Positions 1 to 6,431 of a stretch of 10,672 bases of DNA are shown piece by piece. Each line of letters starts with the position of its first letter. The first letter of the stretch is position 1. Under the pieces are notes generated by a model. The model saw only the letters and a program-made list of their open reading frames with translations. It made no database searches and was not told the origin of the DNA. The position numbers and the translations under genes were made by a program. Origin of the DNA: Mariaggregatimicrobium sp964498785 (lineage in GTDB: Bacteria; Zhuqueibacterota; Zhuqueibacteria; Thermofontimicrobiales; Thiofontviventaceae); the NCBI GenBank assembly GCA_964498785.1, contig CAZCJL010000176.1:1-10672 (forward strand), in the 5' to 3' direction.

Positions 1-1
1 C

Positions 2-94
2 GACATAGCGGCAATCGCCCATATCTACCATAAAATATTGAGAAGATACAAAAGTAATTTAATAAATCGAACATCTGTCATTGTTATCAAATAA
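2..94 (+). CDS. Possible 3' end of an upstream gene (partial)
   Basis: One forward frame is open from the left edge of the window to a TAA at 92-94, giving about 30 codons that begin DIAAIAHIYHKIL. The first 30 bases are richer in GC than the following non-coding stretch, and a hairpin begins five bases after the stop. This would fit the C-terminus of a gene that starts outside the window. The stretch is too short to recognise a family, and an open frame of this size can occur by chance. Confidence 0.22.
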   Translation, partial: DIAAIAHIYHKILRRYKSNLINRTSVIVIK

Positions 95-98
95 AAAG

Positions 99-129
99 AA
101 GTTTACTCTTTAAAATTGGAAGTGAACTT
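99..129 (+). terminator. Weak hairpin, possible terminator of the upstream gene
   Basis: AAGTTTAC (99-106) can pair with GTGAACTT (122-129), an 8-bp stem with one G-U pair and a 15-nt loop. A T-rich stretch follows about 20 bases later rather than immediately, so intrinsic termination would be weak. The hairpin also lies in the leader of the gene starting at 177 and could act there instead. Confidence 0.2.
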
Positions 130-176
130 GGGTTAATAGTCTTATTTTTCACCATTTGTGAGTAAAAGAAATCATT

Positions 177-2075
177 ATGAAATTTGCAAAATATGTTATG
201 TTTTTACTGGTGACCTCATCCCTTTTTTCTCAATCGCCGGTAGAATTCCGCGCGGTTAAAATTACTAACGTTGACAGTGATATTCTTTTTGATGATAAAA
301 AAATCGCAGAAGGAATGGATTATCTGGCGTCCATTGGTATCAATGTTATTTTAACGGTGGTTTGGAACAGTTCCGGCGCAGATGGCGATTATACCCTGTA
401 CCCCAGCCAGGTGATGGACGATTATTTCGGCAAGGCATTACATCCGGCCATTCCGGTTGGACGGGATCCGTTAAAACGAATCATTATCGAAGCGCATCGG
501 AATGGTATGGAAGTATTCCCGTGGTTTGAAATGGGATTCTCAACGTCCTATTCACAAAATGGAGGCCATATTTTGCAAAGCTATCCCTCCTGGGCGTTGT
601 TAGATAGCCAGGGCAACCCTGTCGTGAAAAACGGTTTCGACTGGATGTCGGCCATTCACCCGGAAGTGCAGGAATTTATTCTGTCACTTGTCACAGAGGT
701 GGTGGATAATTACGATGTGGATGGAATCGAATTTTCTGATCGCATTCCGGCAATGCCGGTGGAAGGCGGGTATGAATCATATACCACGACTCTGTATGCC
801 GCTGAAAACGATAGTGCCGAACCACCTGAAAATTATAGCGATCCGTTGTGGATGCGCTGGCGCGCGGATAAACTAACAGCTTTTAATAAAACAGTCAGGG
901 ATTCTGTGAAAGCGCGCAGCGAACATGTCATTTTCTCCTCCAGTCCCAGCCTTTTTCCCTGGTCATATCAGAAATATTTGCAGGATTCTAAAACATGGGT
1001 TGAGCAGGATATTGTTGATAATATCATTCCACAGGTTTATCGTGAAAATTTTAATGAATATCGCGATGAACTGGATAAAGCGCTAACTTACATCCCCGGG
1101 AACAAGAAAGACAATTTTTTCTCCGGAATGCTCATTTATCTAAAAGGACCGGGCTATCTGATTTCTCCGGGAGTTCTACTGAAAAGTCTGGAACTAAACC
1201 GCAAGCGCAGCGTGATGGGTGAAGCTTTTTTCTTCTATGAAGGGCTTCGATTGAATAATAATCAACTGGGCGATACATTAAAAGCCACTTACTATTCGCG
1301 GTCAGCGCTAAATCCTCACCGTCACGGAAATATCTGGCGCCCTAAAGCGTTAATCGTCAATGAGGATGATTCGGGGGTGGTTATTTCTGGTTCGTGGGAC
1401 AATCGTATCGGAGATGGTTTTGAACCTGATTTTTTAAGCAATAACAACAGCGAATATTCTTCAATCAGTTACTATTTCGATGTTCCCTACAGCGCCTGGT
1501 TCGATGTTTTCGCGTATATCGTGAACAAACCGGCGGGAACCACACAGGCGCCATACATCATTTATTCTGACAACGATTCAACTCTGGTTTATCTGGATCA
1601 GAAAGGCTATTATAGCGGCGGTTGGCAGCCGGCAGGGGTAGTTTGGCTTCGCGAAGGACGTCATAAAGTATTGAAATTGAGTAATGAAAATGTCACTGCC
1701 GGTGAATATATTTTTGCCGATGCCGCAATGCTGATGATCAACCGTAAAAAATCACCTGAGGTTATTATTACAAATGTTAAGAAGAAAAATAAAATTCCTG
1801 AAAACAAATTGCAGTCTTTTGAATTAGGACAAAATTATCCCAATCCGTTTAATGCGATAACCACAATCCATTATAATCTGGAGCATTCCGCTATGGTGAA
1901 TGTAACAGTGTATGACGTTCTCGGACGGGAGGTTGCATTACTTTTAAATGAAGTGAAAACCGCGGGAATGCACAGTATGGAATTTGATGCAACCGGCTTG
2001 AGCAGTGGTATTTATATTTATAAAATGAGCGATGGACAGTCAATACAAATTCGGCGCATGGTGTATTTTAAATAG
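177..2075 (+). CDS. Secreted GHL10-type glycoside hydrolase-like protein with golvesin-like domain and T9SS sorting tail
   Basis: This 632-aa exported protein probably binds or cleaves a polysaccharide or peptidoglycan-related glycan; the substrate is unknown. Residues 1-19 form a signal peptide (KFAKYVMFLLVTSSLFSQ). Residues 24-355 match the GHL10 (DUF187) TIM-barrel pattern: EVFPWFEMGF (112-121), then HPEVQEFILSLVTEVVDNYD (161-180) followed by VDGIEFSDR. Residues about 385-525 have the look of a golvesin C-terminal-like sandwich domain: GSWDNR, a GGWQPAGVVWLREGRHKV segment, then a final 'ADAAMLM'. Residues 548-632 are a typical T9SS type-A sorting domain (NYPNPFN, VYDVLGREV, GLSSGIYIYKM), so the protein should cross the outer membrane and be released or anchored there. 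The usual Asp-Asp after VDGI is Ser-Asp here, which leaves catalytic activity uncertain. No strong ribosome binding site precedes the start; the signal peptide decides it. The gene appears monocistronic. Confidence 0.88.
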   Translation: MKFAKYVMFLLVTSSLFSQSPVEFRAVKITNVDSDILFDDKKIAEGMDYLASIGINVILTVVWNSSGADGDYTLYPSQVMDDYFGKALHPAIPVGRDPLKRIIIEAHRNGMEVFPWFEMGFSTSYSQNGGHILQSYPSWALLDSQGNPVVKNGFDWMSAIHPEVQEFILSLVTEVVDNYDVDGIEFSDRIPAMPVEGGYESYTTTLYAAENDSAEPPENYSDPLWMRWRADKLTAFNKTVRDSVKARSEHVIFSSSPSLFPWSYQKYLQDSKTWVEQDIVDNIIPQVYRENFNEYRDELDKALTYIPGNKKDNFFSGMLIYLKGPGYLISPGVLLKSLELNRKRSVMGEAFFFYEGLRLNNNQLGDTLKATYYSRSALNPHRHGNIWRPKALIVNEDDSGVVISGSWDNRIGDGFEPDFLSNNNSEYSSISYYFDVPYSAWFDVFAYIVNKPAGTTQAPYIIYSDNDSTLVYLDQKGYYSGGWQPAGVVWLREGRHKVLKLSNENVTAGEYIFADAAMLMINRKKSPEVIITNVKKKNKIPENKLQSFELGQNYPNPFNAITTIHYNLEHSAMVNVTVYDVLGREVALLLNEVKTAGMHSMEFDATGLSSGIYIYKMSDGQSIQIRRMVYFK

Positions 2076-2080
2076 GATCA

Positions 2081-2218
2081 ATGGAAGCAGAGTTCGGCAA
2101 AAGATTGCGTACAAATTTTGGCAAACGCACAGTTGATAATATAAAAAAAGTTCTTAGCGTTAGATTGAGGAGAGACCGGATATTTCAGGTAGTATGCAAA
2201 TTTTGTCAGCCAATCTAA
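2081..2218 (+). CDS. Possible small basic protein, 45 aa (doubtful)
   Basis: An ATG five bases after the hydrolase stop opens a 45-codon frame that fills most of the gap before the next gene. The product would be basic, with an Arg/Lys-rich centre (SVRLRRDR) and two cysteines near the end (VCKFCQPI). Only a minimal AGG (2074-2076) precedes the start, four bases away. I recognise no family. The position and charge are suggestive, but an open frame of this length is expected by chance in AT-rich DNA, so this is a candidate only. If it is not coding, this gap holds nothing else I can identify. Confidence 0.18.
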   Translation: MEAEFGKRLRTNFGKRTVDNIKKVLSVRLRRDRIFQVVCKFCQPI

Positions 2219-2233
2219 ATAAAAAGGAGAATT

Positions 2234-3058
2234 ATGAAAAAAATTATTCATTTAAGCGATCTCCACTTCGGGACAAATAAACGAATCGCCGAGGCGCTGA
2301 ATACTATTATTAACAATCTATGCGATCTTAAGGCAGAGGCTTCGCAATACATCATCGTGGTGACAGGAGATTTGGTGAACAATGCCAATAAAAAAAAACA
2401 TGAAATTATCAAACTCTATTTTGATGATCTGAAAGCACTCGGTTTTACAGTATTTCCTGTTCCCGGGAACCATGATTATGGAAACGGGATTCGCGGGAGG
2501 CGGAAATTCGTTAAGATATTTAAGACAATTTTCTTTGGCGATGATGCGCTTCACTATCCGAAAGTCGATATTGTCTATGATACGGAATTTCCGAATGATT
2601 GCAGCGAGGCGATAGCATTTATTGCCATGGATAGCATGGCGGAGGAGCTCGGCTTGCTTGATCATTTATGGGCTGAAGGAGAATTAGGGGATATGCAATT
2701 ACAACGCCTGGATGCAATTTTATCCAGGGTTGATGTGATGAAGTGTGGAAAGCGAGTGTTGTACATGCATCATCACCCGTTCGATCCGACATTTCTTCAT
2801 CAATTAAAGGATTCGGAAAAATTAAAAGAGGTGATCACAGCTCATATTCAATCCGGCGTACTCATCGATGCATTGCTATATGGACATAATCATGAGGGAC
2901 AAAGCCATCCCGGTATGTGGGGAATTCCCCGATGTTATGACGGAAGCTCTGCTACCGGAAAACTAAAACACAAATTACAGCCGATTTTACAGCGGGTGAT
3001 TGATCTCAAACAGGAACCGAATAAAGATGTTAGCGGTGATTTTCACCTTCCGAAATAA
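2234..3058 (+). CDS. Calcineurin-like metallophosphoesterase (cytosolic)
   Basis: This 274-aa protein shows the full set of calcineurin-like phosphoesterase metal-binding motifs: D9-x-H11 in SDLHFG, G45-D46 in VTGDLVNN, GNHD at 78-81, H179-H181 in MHHHPFD, and GHNH at 217-220. Such enzymes use a two-metal centre to hydrolyse phosphomonoesters or phosphodiesters; the overall arrangement resembles the Icc/3',5'-cAMP phosphodiesterase branch, but the substrate cannot be read from the sequence. There is no signal peptide or membrane segment, so it should act in the cytoplasm. A good ribosome binding site, AAGGAG (2224-2229), lies four bases before the ATG. All catalytic residues are present and the length is normal. 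It is separated from both neighbours by clear gaps and is probably its own transcription unit, with no evident tie to the lipoprotein block downstream. Confidence 0.93.
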   Translation: MKKIIHLSDLHFGTNKRIAEALNTIINNLCDLKAEASQYIIVVTGDLVNNANKKKHEIIKLYFDDLKALGFTVFPVPGNHDYGNGIRGRRKFVKIFKTIFFGDDALHYPKVDIVYDTEFPNDCSEAIAFIAMDSMAEELGLLDHLWAEGELGDMQLQRLDAILSRVDVMKCGKRVLYMHHHPFDPTFLHQLKDSEKLKEVITAHIQSGVLIDALLYGHNHEGQSHPGMWGIPRCYDGSSATGKLKHKLQPILQRVIDLKQEPNKDVSGDFHLPK

Positions 3059-3089
3059 ACAATATTTACCAAAAAACAATAGCGATTTC

Positions 3090-3110
3090 ACTCCGGATGG
3101 GTGCCGGAGT
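3090..3110 (+). terminator. Hairpin after the phosphoesterase gene, probable terminator
   Basis: ACTCCGG (3090-3096) and CCGGAGT (3104-3110) form a perfect 7-bp GC-rich stem with a 7-nt loop, 31 bases after the stop codon. It is followed only by TTTAAC rather than a clean T run, so termination may be partial or factor-assisted. Its position at the end of a gene and before a new promoter supports the call. Confidence 0.45.
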
Positions 3111-3206
3111 TTAACAATACGTTGCTTTAATATTTTATTCAATGCCGCATGATGAAAGCGAAATGTGACAGATAGCAAATAAAAGGGATACTTTCGTAAA
3201 ATTAAC

Positions 3207-3235
3207 TTGACAATTTTTCAAAATATAACTATATT
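3207..3235 (+). promoter_or_regulatory. Near-consensus sigma-70-type promoter
   Basis: TTGACA (3207-3212) is a perfect -35 box, followed after exactly 17 bases by TATATT (3230-3235), a five-of-six match to the -10 consensus. Transcription would start near 3242 and read toward the lipoprotein genes, giving an untranslated leader of about 320 nt before the ATG at 3561. No open frame of note starts soon after it. The rest of the gap (3059-3560) is AT-rich and non-coding. Confidence 0.6.
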
Positions 3236-3295
3236 TAAATCTTATGTTATTCTGCGCGTAATAAAAATATATTGTCTTTTATATGAAGATATTTT

Positions 3296-3355
3296 AATGA
3301 TCCAGTGAATAAAGATCATTTTAATTCACACCACACACCAAAAATTTGCTGGATC
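3296..3355 (+). other. Leader region with mutually exclusive hairpins
   Basis: Within the putative leader, one short segment can pair in three ways. AATGATC (3296-3302) pairs with GATCATT (3314-3320). GTGAAT (3305-3310) pairs with ATTCAC (3324-3329). GATCCAG (3299-3305) pairs with CTGGATC (3349-3355). These stems compete for the same bases, which is the general layout of a conformational switch. The stems are only 6 or 7 bp and AT-rich, I recognise no known riboswitch class, and no terminator run follows, so function is unproven. Confidence 0.25.
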
Positions 3356-3560
3356 CGATTTGCTCTATTATCGCTATTTTTTAATTTAATATAGCAATTG
3401 GGTTATCATTTTTAGATTTTCAAGAATTCCTCATTTGTAAGCACCTGAATTTTTTCTTAATCGATTTTTTGCAATTTATTGTTTTTCTTAAAGAGATTTC
3501 ATTTTCGTTAATTTAATAAATTGAATACATGATTATTAACCAAAGCGGAGATTTGGAAAG

Positions 3561-4172
3561 ATGAGAAAACAATCGTTGTTTTTCGGAGTAATTTTCCTGA
3601 CAGCCCTGATTATGATCCAGGGCTGTGGGTCTACCAAACAATTGACAGAAGGTTCGGAGCAAAAATTGAGTGATGGAGACGAGCCGGGTTGGGTATTAAA
3701 TTACCAGAAACATAATACCGATTCACAACGCGCAGTTGTCGGAGTTTCCAAAAATTATGCAATGGAGTCATCTGCGCGTCGCGATGCTATTTTGCAGGCA
3801 CAGAAAGAAGCGATTACGCTTATTTCATCCAGTGTTGCCCGACATACCAAAGAAGCGCTTTCAACAGCCGGAGCGGACGCGGATATTGTCACCGAGGCTA
3901 CTGCTTCAAATGATGTCACCGAAGTTATTTCCAGATCGGAATTTCAGGGAGAAGTGAAAGAATATTACGTTGAAAAATGGGAACGAATGACCGGAGGAAT
4001 TAAACGGCCATATTATAAAGCCTATGTTCTATTACTGTATCCTAAAAATTTAGCTGAAATTACGGCGAATAAGGCTTTGACCAAAGCAGCAGAACAAGAG
4101 GAAGATCAGTTAAAGCGTGACCAGATTAAAAAAGCAGAAGATCTGTTGCAGAAACAGGTATTTGATTGGTAA
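3561..4172 (+). CDS. LPP20/FlgP-type lipoprotein, first paralogue
   Basis: This 203-aa protein is a predicted lipoprotein: a lipid-modification signal ends in IQGC with Cys22, followed by Gly, so outer-membrane placement facing the periplasm is likely. Residues about 43-165 follow the LPP20 pattern: a 'P-x-W' entry (EPGWVLN), a strand AVVGVSK, a helix with alternating Ala/Arg (SSARRDAILQAQKEAI), then EYYVEKWER and YYKAYVLLLYP strands. The C-terminal 40 residues are a charged helix ending QIKKAEDLLQKQVFDW. LPP20 proteins include Helicobacter Lpp20 and the flagellar FlgP; no enzymatic activity is known and they act as structural envelope components. The next gene is a clear paralogue, with an almost identical tail. 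GCGGAG (3545-3550) lies ten bases upstream, and a second purine run touches the start. It is likely the first gene of an operon driven from the promoter at 3207. Confidence 0.82.
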   Translation: MRKQSLFFGVIFLTALIMIQGCGSTKQLTEGSEQKLSDGDEPGWVLNYQKHNTDSQRAVVGVSKNYAMESSARRDAILQAQKEAITLISSSVARHTKEALSTAGADADIVTEATASNDVTEVISRSEFQGEVKEYYVEKWERMTGGIKRPYYKAYVLLLYPKNLAEITANKALTKAAEQEEDQLKRDQIKKAEDLLQKQVFDW

Positions 4173-4225
4173 TACCGTGCGCTAACTTCTTTAAAAATAA
4201 TTTACAAAAAGGAGCTTGCTAAATT

Positions 4226-4834
4226 ATGAAAAATGCGATTTTAGCACTCGTCGGACTTCTCTTTTTGCTTAGTATATTCGGTTGTGCCAGCAAAGAATTG
4301 ATTCCCGGCTCGGAAATGCAGCTTACCGGGGAAAAACGCCCTGATTGGGTGTTTGATCCGACCTCCGAAGACAGCCAAAATTTGAAAGCTTTTGTTGGTG
4401 TATCTCATGATTTCAAAATGGAAGGCGATGCCCGTGCTGATGCACTGAAAGACGCTCGCCAACAGATCATCGATTTTATGGGAGTATTAGGCAAACGAGC
4501 ATTGAAAGAAGCGATTGTAACGTCCGGTGTTTCCTCTGATATTATCAATCCGGCTGTTGTGAAAAAAGAGGAAAGCGAATTACTGTCGGAAAGTTATATA
4601 AAAACCCGCGCTATAAATTACCATATCGAACGCTGGCAACGCGTTCTTCCTGAAAAATCTGTTGAAAATTATTATAAAGCGTATACCCTGGTGAAATTCG
4701 ATGAACGGGATACGCAGAAATATCTCAAAGAAGCCTTTCAGAATGCCAGACAAACAGCCACAAGCAAACAGCAGCAGGAATTAATTCAAAAGGCAGAGGA
4801 TCTACTGAACGGCAAATCTTTATTTGATGAATAG
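4226..4834 (+). CDS. LPP20/FlgP-type lipoprotein, second paralogue
   Basis: This 202-aa predicted lipoprotein has a short signal ending in SIFGC with Cys20 as the lipidated residue, followed by Ala, again compatible with outer-membrane sorting. The mature part aligns with the previous protein almost throughout: PGSEMQLTGEKRPDWVFDP against EGSEQKLSDGDEPGWVLN, KAFVGVSHDFKMEGDAR against RAVVGVSKNYAMESSAR, then NYHIERWQRV and NYYKAYTLVKF. The tail LIQKAEDLLNGKSLFDE matches that of its neighbour. This points to tandem gene duplication followed by divergence. AAAAGGAG (4207-4214) lies 11 bases before the ATG, and the gap from the upstream stop is 53 bases, so co-transcription is likely. Its 3' end overlaps the next start. 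The role is probably structural, perhaps as a hetero-oligomer with its paralogue; this is inference. Confidence 0.82.
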   Translation: MKNAILALVGLLFLLSIFGCASKELIPGSEMQLTGEKRPDWVFDPTSEDSQNLKAFVGVSHDFKMEGDARADALKDARQQIIDFMGVLGKRALKEAIVTSGVSSDIINPAVVKKEESELLSESYIKTRAINYHIERWQRVLPEKSVENYYKAYTLVKFDERDTQKYLKEAFQNARQTATSKQQQELIQKAEDLLNGKSLFDE

Positions 4835-6326
4835 CATTATGCGACAAAAGCACAATAAAAAAAAATGGTGGCTTTTAATTGTAAATGTCTGCGTACTTTT
4901 CTTTTGGATAACAACTGTTGACAATAGTCTGGCGCAATCACTATATGGCGAAGAAGAGATTGTCTCAGGTAAAAAGTTACCCCAATGGGCACGGGAAATC
5001 AGCCCGAATTATTTTGTGGGAATATCCTTACCGTATACCCATGAAGCAGACGCTCGTTCCGCAGCGCTCCTGGATGCACGCAAACAGATTCTGGACCGAC
5101 TCGGAGTGATGCTCTCCAAAATCCAGCTCGAGAAAATCCTGGATCGAAATAGCAAGGCCGATCCAAATATCGTCGAAACAGATACTGAGGGCGATATTCA
5201 AACGATTGCTATTTCCAAAGGATTGATTGCAGTTAAGGCGGAAAAATATCATGTTCAAAAATACAAGCGCAGGCAAAATAATTCGGTCAGCTATTACCAT
5301 ATTGCTTACGTGAAGGTTCCGTTTTCCAAGCCTGCTCATGACGCCATGATCGGGCGGATTTTTGAGGAAATTGAGAAAAGCTGCCATTCACGTATGGCCC
5401 GGATAAATTCTGATGTCTTCGCAGATATTCAACCCATTTTGGAAGATATTCTTCAATTGGAAAACACCTGCGAACAAACCCGGCAAATGATAGGATTACG
5501 TCCTGAATATACAATTAAAATGGATCAGTGGAAAGCGGATTTAGCTATCAGAAAAGCAGCAATTTTAGCGGATGTTACAATCTGGCCACTGGGTAAAAAT
5601 CAATCAGTCGGTGATGACAATTATTTATCTGAACCCGTTGGAATTGAGATGGCGTATCACAATTCACCGGTGCGCGGCATTCAGGTGGATGTGATCGAAC
5701 AGTCACAGGTCATTGGTTCAGGAATTACCGATGTGCAGGGGCGATTTATTTATTCGTACCAAAAACCAATTCTGGGTGAAATTAAGCTGTCGCTACAGCC
5801 GAAATTTGGCGCTGCGAACAGTTTGCCCGCGATTGAGTTTACATTTAAAAACCAGGTGAAAGTCGTTGTCAACATTCCGGAGTTGCCCATTTCACCGGAA
5901 ATATCTCAAAAATTTGTAGAAAACAGCGTGATTCAGTGCTTGCTGCAAAATCAAATGCTGGTCGACCAGGGTTGTGAGTTGTCTCAGGAATTATTGATTT
6001 CGTTTTTAAAAGGGAGTTTGAGCGACATCCCCGATTCATCCTGTATCGACGGGAAGCTGGTACTTGTCGGGCGGTCGTATGCATATAACGCCGGTCCGTT
6101 GCCATTGAATCCCGGTTTATTTATCGCGAAAGCCAGCGCCGAACTAAAGCTCATTGACACAAGAAATCAGATATTAGTGTGGAATACTAAAATTGTAGCT
6201 GACGGTCAGTTGAGAGAATCTCCGCAAGCCGCGGGAAATTCTGCTTTGCAAATGCTGGCACGCCAGGTTGCCGATGAGGTCAGACAAAAATTTGCTCTTA
6301 TCAGGGATGATGAAACAATTCGTTAG
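4827..6326 (+). CDS. Exported multidomain protein: LPP20-like head, Ig-like middle, FlgT/CsgG-associated tail
   Basis: This 499-aa protein begins with a basic stretch and a hydrophobic core (KKKWWLLIVNVCVLFFW), then a probable cleavage after NSLAQ. There is no lipobox, unlike its two neighbours. Residues about 50-168 are a third LPP20-like copy: KLPQWAREI, NYFVGISLP, HEADARSAALLDARKQILDR, KYHVQKYKRR, YYHIAYVKVPF. Residues about 180-245 look helical. Residues about 265-350 resemble a carboxypeptidase-regulatory/Ig-like sandwich (VRGIQVDVIEQSQVIGSGIT, then DVQGRFIYSY). The last 130 residues end with a strand pair and helix, AKASAELKLIDTRNQILVW and QAAGNSALQMLARQVADEV, a pattern common at the ends of CsgG- and FlgT-associated proteins. 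Four cysteines (about 370, 383, 406 and 187) might form disulfides. The start ATG overlaps the previous gene by 8 bases with no ribosome binding site nearby, which implies translational coupling. A TTG directly before it and an ATG at 4839 are alternative starts. Confidence 0.78.
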   Translation: MNSIMRQKHNKKKWWLLIVNVCVLFFWITTVDNSLAQSLYGEEEIVSGKKLPQWAREISPNYFVGISLPYTHEADARSAALLDARKQILDRLGVMLSKIQLEKILDRNSKADPNIVETDTEGDIQTIAISKGLIAVKAEKYHVQKYKRRQNNSVSYYHIAYVKVPFSKPAHDAMIGRIFEEIEKSCHSRMARINSDVFADIQPILEDILQLENTCEQTRQMIGLRPEYTIKMDQWKADLAIRKAAILADVTIWPLGKNQSVGDDNYLSEPVGIEMAYHNSPVRGIQVDVIEQSQVIGSGITDVQGRFIYSYQKPILGEIKLSLQPKFGAANSLPAIEFTFKNQVKVVVNIPELPISPEISQKFVENSVIQCLLQNQMLVDQGCELSQELLISFLKGSLSDIPDSSCIDGKLVLVGRSYAYNAGPLPLNPGLFIAKASAELKLIDTRNQILVWNTKIVADGQLRESPQAAGNSALQMLARQVADEVRQKFALIRDDETIR

Positions 6327-6431
6327 TCAGTCCGGTGATTTGCATTCCAGTAGTTAGCATTTTCCCAAAGACTGGATTGCGAAAGCATTGGATCGGATTC
6401 GCTGGAAAAAAATGATGAGTGAGGAGCATCT

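Noticed and set aside
2987..3178. Minus-strand 63-codon frame across the end of the phosphoesterase gene
   Set aside because: It overlaps the conserved-length gene end and the hairpin at 3090-3110, and shows no start signal or recognisable sequence.
5028..5514. Open minus-strand frames opposite the third LPP20-like gene
   Set aside because: They lie fully inside a gene with a clear signal peptide and domain pattern, have no ribosome binding site, and their translations show no recognisable motif.
6327..6431. Possible hairpins TCCAGT/ACTGGA and GCGAA/TTCGC in the gap before the fourth LPP20-like gene
   Set aside because: Stems are only 5 or 6 bp with loops of about 15-20 nt and no T run, so they are no better than chance. 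The gap is likely just an operon spacer.
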